A stretch of 64,000 nucleotides of DNA. Source: Puffinus mauretanicus (lineage: Eukaryota; Chordata; Aves; Procellariiformes; Procellariidae). The position numbers and the translations under genes are program-made. Shown in pieces: positions 21,721 through 34,796 of this stretch; position 1 is the first letter of the stretch, and each line of letters starts with the position of its first letter. The stretch covers positions 1,364,001 to 1,428,000 of the forward strand of contig JAJKFH010001480.1 of assembly GCA_023333565.1 (NCBI GenBank). The letters run 5' to 3'. Under the pieces are notes generated by a model. The model searched no databases and was not told where the DNA came from. It saw only the letters and a list, made by a program, of their open reading frames with translations.

Positions 21721-24700
21721 GAATAAAAAATTCCCAGGAACTGAAGTAGTTCTGTCAAGAGCTGCTGGGAGATGATTAAAAACTTCATAGGAAATGTTTT
21801 TAGAATTTTATTCAGTGAGATTTTTCATCTTCAGATCTTCTTTTCACAAAACTCTTGGGTAGCAATTTTGATGCTAAAACATATCAAAAAGTTACCATCA
21901 TTCAAAAGGTACATATGGAAAAGAAGGTACAAGGCAGAAAAAGAAGACAAAGGGCTGAGCCACTACTGGTCATACAAGACCAAATGCAACACTGAGACAC
22001 AGGCAATTCTGTCTGATCTCCCACGTGTTTTTTTTATTTAAAAAAATCCTACAGCAGCATCAAGAACCTTTTAAAAAGTGCCTAACTCATGAGACATGGA
22101 GAAGCAAATTCAGATGCTTCTGCTTGGCAGACCTGGAGGCTGGGCAGAGCAGTTTCCATTGCCCTGAGAGCTTGCTCCATATCAGACAGCTGGTGTCCTC
22201 TCTGGCGAGATGGGAGCCGGCGTGCTGTGATTGTCCAGTGGCAAGGAGCGATGTGTGGGAATGGTAGAGGTAATAGAGGTAACCATCTCTCTTATATCTT
22301 TTCCAGGGAATAAAGGCATTTTCGTAGCCATGAGAAGCAAGGGCTTGGAGGAGTGTGTAGTTCCAGCCTCAAGTACAGGCTAATCTTTTCCAAGTGTCAC
22401 ACTTTCCCCACCATTATAAATACAAAGTAGAAAGCTTGCAACCAACGTAATTGAAGCACTCAAACATGAGTATCTGTCTTTTCATCATTTCCTATGAGAA
22501 GGTGCCATTTTCAGGCACCCAATGGCTCATACAGTGCTCTAGCACTGTTTGGAAGAGGCACACGTACCACCTCCTGGAGGTCTCCGCTGCACCCATAATT
22601 CAAACATGGTGTCATATCCTTCCAAGCCAGTGTGGTGTGGTGCTACCCCAGGCAGTGGCGATGACTACCGGTGCTCCTAACAACACCTCCCTGAACTGTT
22701 TACACAGCAGCAAGATTAAAGCTCCCCATCACCTCAGTTCGCTACGGCTATCATTTCCTGAGATCACAAAATTACTGCAAAAATTAAACACGATCTTTCC
22801 CTGGTGTCAGAAAGCTTTAGGATGCTTTGCAGAACAACTTATCAAACCGTCTGTTCAATTCCCGTGGGAAATGCAAGTATCATTTATGGGATTGCTATAC
22901 ATGGCCTTTTACTGTTAATGGACAACAGCTATTTGGGTGTCCTTTCACTCTGACATATTGCTGCATACAATGGTATAGCACATCACATTATAAGTAGCCA
23001 AACACAATTATTGGTCTTTTAAGTCTTGAGAACTGAGCAATGCTCAGTGAAACTAGCAGGTCAGACACCCTCTTGTTTTGGCCATTGGGAAGGCAATCCT
23101 CCAGCTATGGCCAGAGAATCACCGAGTAGATTTTATTTAAAAGGAAAAAATTCTCAAGAGACAAGAATCAAGCTGAAGGTTTTGTAACCTAAACAACTAA
23201 GCACAACCACTGCTGTTCACAACGAAGGTGTCAGTTGTAACTGATGGCAGATTGGGCAAATATTTTACGCTGTGAGTGGTATCTACTGTGGACAGAGTCC
23301 ACTGTCTTTGTGATACATCTGATACACCAAAATTTTTGAAGTCTGCTTTTAAAACCCAGGGGACAAGGCCTTGGACACAAAAGAGAACTACAGTGTTTCT
23401 GGGGCAGCGAGTCCTCCTCTGGTATTCTGCACCATCTCCATGTTTATCACGTTGCATGCTCTTTAGAAAATCACCCCGGCCATTGCTGCTCCCTTTTGGA
23501 AAGTGAAATGATAGATCATTACCAAACAACCAAATACACAGCAAATGTTAATCTGATTTAGAACTGCACATAAATGCTCTGCAGATTAGTACTCCTGCCA
23601 TCATTCAAGGTCATCGCTCTGTTGTAGCCAAAAGGGTAATGTCTCATTACATTAAACCATGAGTGTTTTGGCCCCGGGCCGGATTCAGCTCAGTGATGTA
23701 ATGCTGCAGGCATAAGCTATCATAAGATCCCCAACAGTGGAAAATCTGCCTGCAGATGGGTTGGGTTTGAGATGCTGTTGTGGAGGGTTGAAGGCGTCCA
23801 TAATTCCTGCTCTTCCAGGAACATATCCCCGAGTGCTCCTTGCTCACCAGGGAGCCTGTGTAATCGCCATCCTTGGAGGAAAACCCCTTCCAACGCCAGC
23901 AGGCAAAGGGGGGCAACTTTAAAAGCTCCACCAGAAATCCTACCAAGCCCTGGCTTGAAGGCAAAGCCAATGCCTTTTCACAGACCCTCTGGGATGTCAG
24001 CACTGCCTGCTCTCTAGGGGAGAAATGCCCTCGGGGAGCCACCAGCAGAGATGCGCATTTCCAGCTGGGGAGCATGACCCAGTAGACCAGAGACTGCTCA
24101 CAGGGTCCCTTTCAGCTTGTTTCGTGTCTAAATACAAACCTACCTCAGGAAACGTGCCATTTCCTCTTGGGCAAGCAGAAAAGCAGTGCCTCTGCTGTGA
24201 TAGAGTCTTAATTTCCCTTTTATTGCCTATGCCTCAAATGTCCCATGCTCAGAAGCACCCCCTTCCCCTTCCTGAAGGCACGTTTTTTTTGAGCTGTTGG
24301 ATTTTTTCTTTTTTAATTACACGTGTTGGCCTTATATCTACATCCTCTCTCCTGCTTCCAGAAAGGAACTGTAGTCTTACAGGCCACATTAACTTTTCCA
24401 TAAATCAGTGGCCTTGTTATTTAAAAAAATGATTAGGTAGTTCTTGTTCTAGAATTTTAGGATACAGTAATCTTAAATAAACTCATTAATTTTGATAAAT
24501 TAAGGTATTTTTCCTAAGCCAGAGTAGCTGCCACAATATACGTCATGTTCCTCTAAGGTCTTTTTCTTTATTATTTTTTCCAGAGTCTGTACACATTAGA
24601 ACCCAGCCGGCTTGTTTTGCACATAGCATGGGGAGCCACATCTACCCCTGGAGTAATTCCACTTAAGCAGAGGGAATTACAGGAGGCTGAAACTGGTTCC

Positions 24701-27700
24701 AGCATGTTAGATGGTTAAAACATTCCCGGTGTTGATAGATTGGCATTTCTAGATCCCAGCCTATCTGCATGGAAACGATAGTCCCAGGAGCGTGGCTGGT
24801 CTCCATGCCTTTGGGGTTTTTTTCCTGCTGCTCTGAGCTCATTAGTGGAAAAGGAAATTGAGGAAAAGTTTGTCAATCCCTTGACAAAAAAAAAAAAAAA
24901 AGCAGAGCAATACACCAGTCTAATTTACACTAATAAATGTCTTGGTCTCCACAACCACTGATTATAGCTTCAGCTGGAGTGGAAAGAGAACAGTGGGTAC
25001 TAAGAATCTCCACTGTAAATGAAGCGAAGTCATAGGACTTGGCTATATTCATCAAAGGCACAGGGTGACCTAAGGCACAGAGAATTCATACTAAAGGTCT
25101 GTTGGTTTTGCTACAACCAGGACATTCAGGGAAAGAAGTCTTAGAGCTGAAACATAGTCACATACTTTTTGCATGAAAAACAATAAAAAATCTGAATTCA
25201 TAAGTTGTTAGAAGCTCTTTCAATAGTTATCAGCTCCAGACGTTGATTACTTAAAATCGATTCCATTTGGTGATCTCTAGTCTAAATAATGATGTTATAT
25301 GCCAGCCCTGCCTCTGTTATGTGAGCAGGGTTTTTTTTTCCTGAATAAGAAATAAAGTACTGGATTCACAAGCAAGAGAGAAGTGTTTTTAATATATTTG
25401 TAATTCAGGCAAAACCAATTCCTCTTTCACAGCTAAAGGAGCTTATATCACGTCTGTTAAAGATGAGAGTTTAATGTAAGTTGTAAGTGACATCTGACAA
25501 TTTCTCAGAAGAAAAACTAAAGCTATTTGGAAAACTGAGGTTCTCTCAGCGGAAATGTAAAGTGAAAAATGTCAAATGAAGCATCTCTTTTTTCTTCAGG
25601 AAGTTAAGAATTAATTCAAATAGGGAAAAAAATATTTCAACTATAGGGGCTTCTTTTCTTTTTTTCTCCTGAGCTGGAAATACTCAATGCTGTAAATGTT
25701 TAAAATTAAGCAATTATTTTTAAAATTTTCCATAGGAAATCTAAATGTTTTCATCAGAATTAGCATCTTCCAGTAAAAAAAAAAAAAAACAACGATGTGG
25801 GATATTTTAATTAGGAAAGCTTTCTCTCCAAGAACTTTCAGCCAGCTCTAGCTGGAAGCCATAGTAGCTGCAAAGAAGGAGCACCTAGACTAATTTGTAA
25901 AACCGGAGGAGAACTTGGGCTGGGCTTGCACGGGGCACTCTCCCATAGCTGTCCATACTGTTTAACTCTTGGCATGTTCCCCAGCACCAGTTTTGGCCAT
26001 GCCAACCAACGGGCACTTTCCTGGCCCCTGCCCAGTCATGACTCAGGGGATAGTGCATGCCAAGGACCACTGCCAAAATGTCCCTGTCATGGAGTGAAGG
26101 GGGTAGAGCTCACTCATGCTAACGAGCGGTGCCCTACCCCTGGCCACAGGGCTACCGAATGGATCCAGACAGCTCTGTTCAGAAGGACAGACACAGCCTA
26201 CGAGCCTGAGGACTGCAGGGAGAAAGATGCTATCAGACACGATGTGATGTTGAAATTACACAAAACTGACCTGTAGGTTTCCTGGAGTAAAACCATTTAA
26301 ATGAGCTGACTTTCGTCAAAATGCCCCCTTAAGCAGTTAACACATTTGCATTCCTACAAGGAGAGTTCTTCCTGCCAATCCTTTGGAGCATGGGCAAGCA
26401 GATGTGACCCAGGCTGTGCATCTGCCTCACTGGACGTGGGATGCTGGGCTGGTTTATGGTGGTATGTGCATTGCCTGGGCCCAGCATGCAGCTCTGGAGC
26501 GCTTCTAGGACCTGTCTGTCCAGCTCAGCTGGGCGTAGAAACACGGGATATATGGTGGAGGCTGGGGACACTGGTGGCTGCCCTGTCCACGTGGCAATGA
26601 CAACAGAAATGAAAATTTCCCAAGGTCTTCCTAAAAAACACTGGGCTGTAAGCCTGCGATATTAGCAAATATACTCCAAAGAGAACATAGATGTATCCTT
26701 CATCCCTCCTAAGGCAGCAGCCCTGTCCCTTATTTGGGTGGGATTTTGCCTTACTGCAGTGCTGGAGTCATTAAAGCAGCTGCTGACCTGTGCAGAGAGC
26801 TGGGACAAGGCTGGGAGAAGAGCAAGAAAGAGGCCAAAGGAGTTTGCAGCTGCTGGGGCAGCAGAGGGTGGTGCATGTGGTGGAGGAGACATGCAGCAAA
26901 AGTTAGTCCTATGTCCATTTGCAAAGCCATTTTGCTCCTGCTGCTAAGGAAAGGGTTAGAGCAATGGGTACGGCATGAGGAGAGGGTCCCTCCCAGGGCT
27001 GTCCCTCTGCCTCCTTCATATCATCCTGCACCTTTAGCCCACCCCATTGCCCCCCACTAGAGCAGGTAAAACCCACGTGCTCCACAGCCATCTGAGCTTC
27101 TGACTCAAACTCCAGAGCAACCACCAACCATTTTGGGGTGGGTCAGCAGGCCATCTTGCATGGATGTTTGCATATCATTGGCAACCATGCACATCATCAA
27201 GGCAGTTTGCCACAGCTGCCGTACAGAAGTGACAAAATGCTTTTCAGCTCTGATGGATAGTGCTCTACTATATTAGCGGGATATTTCCAGCGATGTTGTG
27301 AACCTTAGCCTGAAACAGAAGGAGACTATTTGTGGGGATGAGCTCCAGAACAAAAAGCCAGAAGTGGGTTCAATATCATAGCAATATCAAAGCACACTTG
27401 TACTTTCAAAGAACATAAAAGGAATTTTAAGCCATATTCTATCCTAAGGAGAGGTCTCAGCATATTGCTGCTCTTTGTCATGTTACATTTTCCACATTAA
27501 ACTATGAGCATGCACAGGAAAAAAATGCCTTTTTGTAAGAAGAGATAACCACGTTTGATAGCTTAGAAAGTCAAATACTGCTTTTGGATTAAATCTTAAG
27601 AAGGTGCCAGGGAAGCTCTGCCGAAACCGTAGCTGCCTGACCTGGGAGGCAAATTTCATGAATTGCTGGACACAAGGATGTTACAGCCATCTTCTGAACT

Positions 27701-28471
27701 TCTGCTGTGGGCTGCCTTTTTAAAAAGGGTTCAGTATGCCACTTCTTAAGAAATTAAAACCAAGAGAACAAAGGGAAATCTGGATTTAGAAATAGCAATG
27801 GCAGGGGAAGCAGGCATGTTGATATGGACCAGGGCATTTGAAGAGCACCTAACTCGACATGAGCAAAGGTAGCAAGATGTCGTGTGGCCTTACACAGTCC
27901 ATTGGTGGCTGTGCTGTACCCGTGAGCCCCCGGCCCTCCCGGACTGCAGCTGCTCTGCTGCTCAGGCAGGCAGCACAACGCTCCGAACAAACTTGATGGC
28001 TGCATCTTAAATTAACTTTGTGGGACCTAGCCAGAGCTGGTTAGTGAAGCTTAGATTACAATAAGCACCACCCAACCTAGGAAGCCTGAAATGACGGATA
28101 GCCATCCGAGAGAGGAATACAACTCCTTTTCAGGAACTGTCCAGATTGTTCCACTTCTGAGTTAATTCCCAGGCAAATCCAGGAGATGTCTGGAGTTTTC
28201 TGCCAAATGCAGCCCTTACAGACATTATCTCCCAAAGCACGCCCTTGGAAAGAGACGGATACAGTGCACTGTGTCCCGTGACCACATGGAGAAAGTCAAG
28301 CATGCTGATAAGAAACTGGAGCATATGCCTTGGTTTTGTTCATACTCCTTTCTCCCTACCAGAAGTTCTGAATTATTACAACACACTAATCAAGTCAATG
28401 TTGAACAGCCCCACAGTTAAGACATTACTTAATAAATGAACAAATTAATAGAGTTAGGATGCTGTAACAGT
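21721..28471. other. Long non-coding stretch, no gene seen
   Basis: No gene was recognised over almost 7 kb. The plus frame 22451-22918 (155 codons) is the longest; it begins with a hydrophobic run but shows no family motif and is bounded by AT-rich DNA. Frames near 23197-24432 and 25926-27127 overlap on both strands. A17 lies at about 24885-24901 and A14 at about 25776-25789. A 17-base palindrome (ACTGAGCA, A, TGCTCAGT) lies at 23032-23048. The 26000-27100 segment is moderately GC-rich but not CpG-rich. Confidence 0.5.
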
Positions 28472-28496
28472 TAAATGGCCACTCAGTGGCCATTTA
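28472..28496. repeat. 25-base near-perfect palindrome
   Basis: TAAATGGCCACT at 28472-28483 is exactly complementary to AGTGGCCATTTA at 28485-28496, with a single C between them. Such a tight dyad can extrude as a small cruciform or form a dimeric protein site. No terminal repeats or neighbouring element explain it. Confidence 0.92.
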
Positions 28497-31089
28497 TTTA
28501 GCCTATTATTAGTAGCAGCTCAAACGACTCAGGACTGATGTTCAGTCCTACCTGCAAGTGAGGGAAGTAGGAGCACAGATATGAAGTGTAAATATATGTG
28601 CACTGTGCTGAAGATGAGCTGTGATTTCCAGCAACAGGAATAATGCCAATTAAGCTCCAGCTGCTCTCAAATTATTAGCATCAGGCATTCCCGCATCTTG
28701 AGAGAGAATAGCAGAGAGGCCAGTTTCTGCTTCTTCAGAGCCTGGCTGAGTGGGAAGAATATGACTTATTTTGTGACCTAGTCTCCATAGCTCACACGAA
28801 ACTTCCTCTTCAGCCGCTACAAGGATCTCACTTAGATTTCATTAACTGTAGAGAACAGCGCAGAAAGAGAAGCATGGGTTATAAAAAAAAAAATCAATCC
28901 ATCAGTCAGGAGAAGCACTAGAGGAGAAAGAGCTGTGTGTACATACGTGCATGTACATGATTTGCTAGGTTTAATCATATTTGCTAAAATAAAAGAAGAA
29001 AACCACGCTCATCTTTTCAGAAGAAAGAGTGGTCTGCTAGACACTTATCACCTAGCAACTGGACACTGATTTCTCCTCACACCTTGAAACTCATCACTAG
29101 CCTCCCACCAGCTTTTCAGCTTTATCAACATTTTTGCCTGTCACTAGGCAGAATTCATCCATGGCTGCTGAACCATGGAGTTATATCAAGAATTGATTTG
29201 CCCTCCAATCTGGGTCCTGTAAATTACCTATTAACCCTCCTTTCCCCTTCCTCAAATTAAATAGCAAAGAAAGTGTCTTTCTGTTTAAATTTTCATATAG
29301 TTATGTATTATCTTAACACAGATAAAGCTCTCAGGCAAGTTTGGGGAAATCAGCTGAGCAAAGATGTGCAAATTGTTTTGCTGGGAGAAGATAAGCGAGG
29401 AAAGATTGAAGCTGCAAAGCAACTGTACTGCTGATTATTGCCCATATCACTGCAGAATAAAAGCCTAATCAAGTAGCACAGGGCAATGTGTCCACCAGTA
29501 TCTAACCACCTAGAAAGTGCCGTCCTTTTAAGACCCAATGAGTAGGGCGAATGTTGCCATGCAGCTATTGAGTAATCCCACCAGCCCAAGTGTCGCTGAA
29601 GCAAAAAGCCAAGGAAAGCAGAGCTGATGCATCATCCCGTTGTCGTTCTGCAGGCACAGTGTGAGGCTGTCGCGTGCCGCAAAGAAGGCAAGTGTCTACT
29701 TGTACCACTGCTAGGTAACAACCGCTTTTCTGCCCGCAGTGCCAGGCTGCCAGACCTTCAGCTAGTCCTCGCAGCCAGCTCCGGCGAGGCAGGCAGGACT
29801 GGGGTGGGCTGCTCAGCATGGCAGGTGGAGTCAGAATTTAACCATCCCTCCACGCTGCTATTTAGGACTGACAAAACACCTTAGAGCCGTCAGACCCATC
29901 AAGGGAGTGCCCTCTCCTGTATGGTAACTCCAGGCTGACGTCTCGAAGGCAGCACTGCCCCGGGGCGTACCCCAAGATCCCTTCCTGGTGCAAGAGAGGA
30001 CTGCTCTGTGGGCTTCATCTCACCTTGCAAGCTCCACTCTGCTCGTGGGCAGGGGGAAAGGGAGGAGAGCACTGAGCAGGCTGCACACCAACCTGAGAAA
30101 GTGCAAGCTTTCTCCTGGGGTCCACTACCACCTGCCCGAGTACTCTCTGACCCATTACGGGTAGGGGTGGGCCCCACCATTATGGATAGCAACTGGAAGC
30201 CACTGATGTGTCTCACCAGGGGAATTCAGCTTGGCTGACAGACTCTGGAGTGAATAGCTGCCAAAAGACAACCAAGAGACTGCAAATGATGGGCTATTTA
30301 ATCACTGTGAATACATTTGTCCGAGTCCTGTCTATATTGCTGTTCCTACTTCAATCTGGCAGAGTCAAAAAGCTACCTAAATTGACCAGCTCAGAGGTGG
30401 AGTCGGATTTACAACTGCAGGAGTCCTGGATCCCTGTCAGCTTTACCCTTGACATTAGATTAAGTTGCTTCTCATAACTAGAACAGACAAAAATCATGTC
30501 TATTCAGTCTCTCTCCAGTCTCAGAACCCTCAGATTCGGCTCTTAATCAAAAGAAACATCACTTTTCTAAAATCTTGTTACAGTTTTCTGTGCGGGTTAC
30601 CGTGGCACTCACATCCCTTCGGGGGAGCACATTATTCCTCCTCCTGCTCAGCCACCGCATCCAGCCGCTTTGTAAGCTACTTTTCAACCTGGGCAGAACT
30701 CATCGATTCCTTTTAACAGGCACCAAAACAACTTCTTCAGCTGAGACGGATAATAGAAGATTTCCATTTCCTGGCACACGCAGCTGGCCTTTAGTCACTG
30801 ATCTGGGACACGAACTCTCAGGCTGACACAGGATTCGCAGTTCCTGGAAATGCCATGCAGGTTTTGTAGCAAAGGGGTGGAATTGGGCAGAATGATCATT
30901 CCAGCATGGGGACCGCTCCTTTTCAGGGATCCCTTGAGTACCTGCTGTCGACGAACATCACTCAGCTCTCTAGACGTGCCCTTTCAAACAGTTCTCTCTC
31001 CTAGGAAGGCATCAATAAAGCAAACACTTGTAATATTGTTTTTAATAAGGAAAGACCATAAACAAAGGCTTCTTTTTTGCTGTGAATGA
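28497..31089. other. Non-coding DNA, no gene seen
   Basis: Overlapping short frames occur on both strands at 29350-30238 in a mildly GC-rich zone. None exceeds 105 codons or shows a domain. An A11 run lies at about 28880. Confidence 0.55.
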
Positions 31090-33277
31090 TACACTTTGAT
31101 TTTCAATATTTAGAGAAATATGTCACCATCTATCTATATTGCTGCTGATGTTCCGCTGTTTTATCACCAGAAATAAATAAGTAGCTAGCTCAAGAGAAAG
31201 GTTGAGGTTTTAATTATGCAGCATACTACGTAGAAAGTATACCAGAAATAGCTTGCAAAAATACAGAATTTTCACATCAGGAAAATTAACAAAAGATTAG
31301 GTCTTTGGTAAGTATCATCATTTGATAAGCCTAGATGTATTAGGTTATATTTCTGCCATATAATCCTACTAAATTAAATTGATTTACATCACTAGATAAA
31401 CCTGAACTCCATAAAGTAGCTATTTTTAACTTCTGAAATAAATTTTATTCCCTTTTAGAATTTGGTTAGTTCTCTGCATTTTATTACAGATATTTGCTTT
31501 GCTGCAAATAGCATTTGGTGGTAAGGCTTATTACTAGGATTCTGTTTGCAAATAAATCCCAGTATTACTGAAGCCCTGGAGGAAGGAAGGTATTTGGAAC
31601 ATTTGAGAAATAAGATATTTGAATCATAAAGAGACGAGGACTTCTATCTGCTCTTTCCTTCAGTTAAGGGTATGATCAGGTAGTATGACGCTGAGGGATA
31701 GGGCTGCTCTTTGTGTAATCAGAAGGTAGAGTACTGAGTTTACTTTACAAATAAAAAGACCACAGTATGCTTGCTTGGTCATTCATCAGCCATGTACCAT
31801 TAGACTATTTACAGTCACCAGTCTGCTCACTTTAAATTAGACGTGGGTCCATCCTAGAAATCCTTTTGCTAGAAATTCCAGTTTGAATTTTGGAATGAAC
31901 AGCAGTCCCACAATTTCCAGGGTTCACGTCTGTCGATGCAGATGTTAGTCTAGCAAGTGGTCCAAGATTAACGTCAGCAGACTGAGAAGTCACAAGAGCA
32001 TCCTTTCATGTGCCTCGCAAACTCTTTCTGAAATCCTTTCTTTTCAACCATACCCAAAAGACAAGCATCACTCAAGGGCCTCATAGAGAAGAGAAATGCA
32101 AGTGATAAAGCACAGAGTTGTTTTTCTTGCTTGGTGGCATTTCAGTCTATAGAAGATGTATAGAACTAATACAGACAGAAGTTAGCTCTTCCTAGCAAGA
32201 ACTATGAGGAGGACTTACAAGAAGCTTAAGCCTGAAGTAAAGATGTCAGAGGTGCTCAGATCATGTTTGGGGTCAGGGTCTGCTTCATTCTAAAGAGGTC
32301 ACATAAATCACATTTGATACAGACAGAAACTCAAAAGCTTTTGCTACCTGCTCAATAAACTCAGCTGCAATTATGTATATTTAACATCACCAGAAAGTCT
32401 CTATATTTATTCCATGGGAGACCCCAAAGGTGATCTGAACTTTGTACCAAAACCCTTTTTAAAAGCGTTTCTAATTAGGCAGACATTTACACATTGAGAT
32501 GAAGAAATCTTCACCAAGTACAGTTGATCAAATTTTGGTGCAGAAACAAGGCATGGGATTTTAAACCACATCAGTTAGAGATACTGGCTTCCAAGCAGCA
32601 AGTATATTAAATGTGTTTTTGCTGCTCCCAGTGGAATAAAAACCAAGCAGCAATATTTTAAAAACAAGTGCTATGTTTTAAAAATTGTTTGGTATTTTCC
32701 TTACACTATTATACCTTGGTTTTATTACAAATCTAGCACTGTCTGATACTAGGACACCACAGGTTCTCCTTGGACAGCCACTTTCAGCCTTCACAAAATA
32801 CTTTACAAAAGTATTCAAATAAGAGTCAACAAATCTTTTATGTATAGGACCTTTTCCTTAAAAAGTAAAGCAGTGCTTTATCTATACACACTTTGACTTC
32901 AGATTAACAATTCCTTTGGACCACATTGTTCACTTAAATCCCAAACTAGGACTAGGTACAAATCCCAAACAGTTTAATAGCACTGCTGATTTAGCTCTTC
33001 ACTGAAACATATTTTATGTTTGCTTTAGTTTATTTGAATTAGAGAACAAGTACTCTCTTCTAAACACAAGGAAAGACATTTTCAATTTTAGTATCTATTT
33101 GTAAAAGGAGTAACATCTACCACCGCACAGAAGTAAGTCAGGGTGTTTACAGTGGAGTGGCTGCTGTGTGTTTCTCCTGGTTTTCCACCCCCCAGGCTCA
33201 AGCCTAGAGTGAATTTCTTCCTTCTCGTCCATGACATCTGATGCTCTTCACCCACTGTGCTCCTGGTACTACTTGAA
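31090..33277 (-). other. AT-rich, ORF-free stretch; candidate 3' UTR of a minus-strand transcript
   Basis: Over about 2.2 kb there is no open frame of 60 codons or more on either strand, unlike most of the window. The base composition is AT-rich. Read on the minus strand it follows directly on two exon-like segments with splice signals, and AATAAA poly-A signals occur on that strand at 32406-32411, 31480-31485 and 31444-31449. Together this is what a long vertebrate 3' UTR would look like. The inference depends on the exon pair being real. Confidence 0.25.
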
Positions 33278-33314
33278 TTACTTCAGGCCCTCCAATGCAA
33301 TTAGCCCACAGGAG
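33278..33314 (-). other. Candidate terminal coding exon (minus strand)
   Basis: On the minus strand a long pyrimidine tract (TTTTTGTTTGTCTTTTTATTTC) ends in an AG at 33315-33316, followed by the exon. When joined in phase to the segment at 33432-33496 the frame continues as SCGLIALEGLK and stops at TAA (33278-33280). A different frame is open for 37 codons to a TAG at 33204-33206, but the upstream segment does not support that phase. I do not recognise the protein. It could equally be a non-coding RNA exon. Confidence 0.25.
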
Positions 33315-33431
33315 CTGAAATAAAAAGACAAACAAAAAGAGTTTTCTCTTCCCTGCCTTCTTGGGATCAAAACCAGGATTTAATGAATTACAAAATTAAA
33401 ATTAAATTTAAAATTAAACTTAATGAATTAC

Positions 33432-33496
33432 CTGTTCTTGTAAGATGTGGTCTGCATACAGAAATAGCCATCAGTCTTCATTGACCCTTCTCCCTT
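33432..33496 (-). other. Candidate internal coding exon of 65 bases (minus strand)
   Basis: The segment is flanked on the minus strand by a TCATTTTTCAG acceptor and an AACAG|GTAATTC donor. Only one of three phases is open, giving a peptide that begins KGEGSMKTDGYFCMQ. The intron to the next segment would be 117 bases. Its donor word, TTAATGAATTAC on the plus strand, is duplicated 40 bases away at 33380-33391 within an AT-rich tandem stretch. No upstream exon could be assigned with confidence. The protein family is unknown to me. Confidence 0.25.
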
Positions 33497-34796
33497 CTGA
33501 AAAATGACAGAGCAGAAGTTGTTTCCCAGCCACCCAAGGCTTATGGAAAAGGAGGTGTTCAGGTGCTTATTCAAGCTTTTATTCCAGCATGAGTTCTCAT
33601 GCTGCAAAATTTAGTTTCATTCCAAAATTCATTATCCTCTTATTCTTCATTCAAGTAATAAGATGGAGACCTTGATACTAAATAGTGCTGAGTTGACTTC
33701 TGCAAGTGTTTCTAAAAAAAACCCGAACAGTAGAGCTGAAGCTTTCTAGAGGTCAGATGATTTTTCCCCATCACCACTTACTTCAACAAAATGTAGAGCT
33801 TGGCCAAGAGAGTACACATGCGTTGCAAGCTCTGCTGTTTCCATTAACCACAACCCAAGGTCTTTGCAGAAAGGGCTGTGCTCTGGTTTGTTTGAATTTC
33901 TTACTCTGGGCCCCCTGAAGAATCAGATATCATAGCTTAAAACCTGTTAAAATATATCTTGGTTTCAGAGCTTAAAAGCTGGTAATCCATAACTCAGGAT
34001 CTGAAAACATACTTATTAGCAGAAAGGAGGGATCCGTAAAGATGACAGATGAATGATGAAAGGTTTTTCATTTATATGGGTCAGATCAGTTCACAGTCTC
34101 TCAAACTGCAATGTTCTCACCTCGGTGGGTAGGTCAGGGCTCTTTGCTTCTTTACCCCCTCAGAGTAAGACGCTAATACTTTCTTAAGACTGTTATAGAG
34201 CATTAAAAAGATGACTTTTCACAGATGCCCATTATACCAACACACAGCAAAACAGTCACAACACATGCTGACACACAACTATCTACTGCCATACATTATG
34301 TTTGTGATGAGGAAACTCTTTCTAAGTTGTCATATTGCAGTAACAGGATTTGAAGTTCAGGCAGGCAGAGATATGTTTTTCACTTCAGCATTAAGTTTGT
34401 GTAACACGTCTCATGGAAAGAGAGACTAGTTTAAGAGTAGAACCAAAACAAAAGAAAAAAACCCCAAACAGTAGGCAGTGGGGAGAGGTCTTTCCCTCTG
34501 AGGCTGGGAGTGGTTGTTGCACGTGCACAAAGCAGCTCTTGGAGTTATTCCTTGGCAGATCATTTGGTAAACCTTTCCACTTCTATTGCAACGCTCAAGA
34601 GCCCAAATCCAAAGTGTTCCTGGACTTTATTAATGGTCATGTACTTGTGCTAACTAGGAAATAATTTTGCATGATGCCATGCAAAAGAGTGACCTTACCT
34701 CTACCACCATGGGTCTATGCTGTGAAATGGATGTTGGCTGTAGAGATGTCCTGGGGATCCTGAAGTGTCTGCAGAACGGGTGCACCACAGGAATCT
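33497..34796. other. Non-coding DNA, no definite gene
   Basis: A further donor-like site on the minus strand (ACCGAG|GTGAGAAC, about 34120) follows a segment of about 70 bases with one open phase, but its phase does not fit the 65-base segment. No other exon evidence was seen. Confidence 0.45.

Noticed and set aside
22840..22880. tRNA T-arm-like word GTTCAATTCC
   Set aside because: No acceptor stem, anticodon arm or A box can be placed around it. No tRNA gene was found anywhere in the window.
22451..22918. 155-codon plus-strand frame as a retroviral envelope remnant
   Set aside because: It lies about 730 bases downstream of the LTR, on the wrong side for the 3' LTR of that element, and has no envelope landmarks.
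24850..24905. Retrocopy or SINE tail at the A17 run
   Set aside because: The upstream sequence has no tRNA-like promoter boxes or coding similarity. A simple homopolymer is enough.
33720..34190. Additional upstream exon of the minus-strand candidate transcript near 34120
   Set aside because: A GTGAGA donor and one open phase are present, but the outgoing phase does not fit the 65-base segment and the acceptor is weak.
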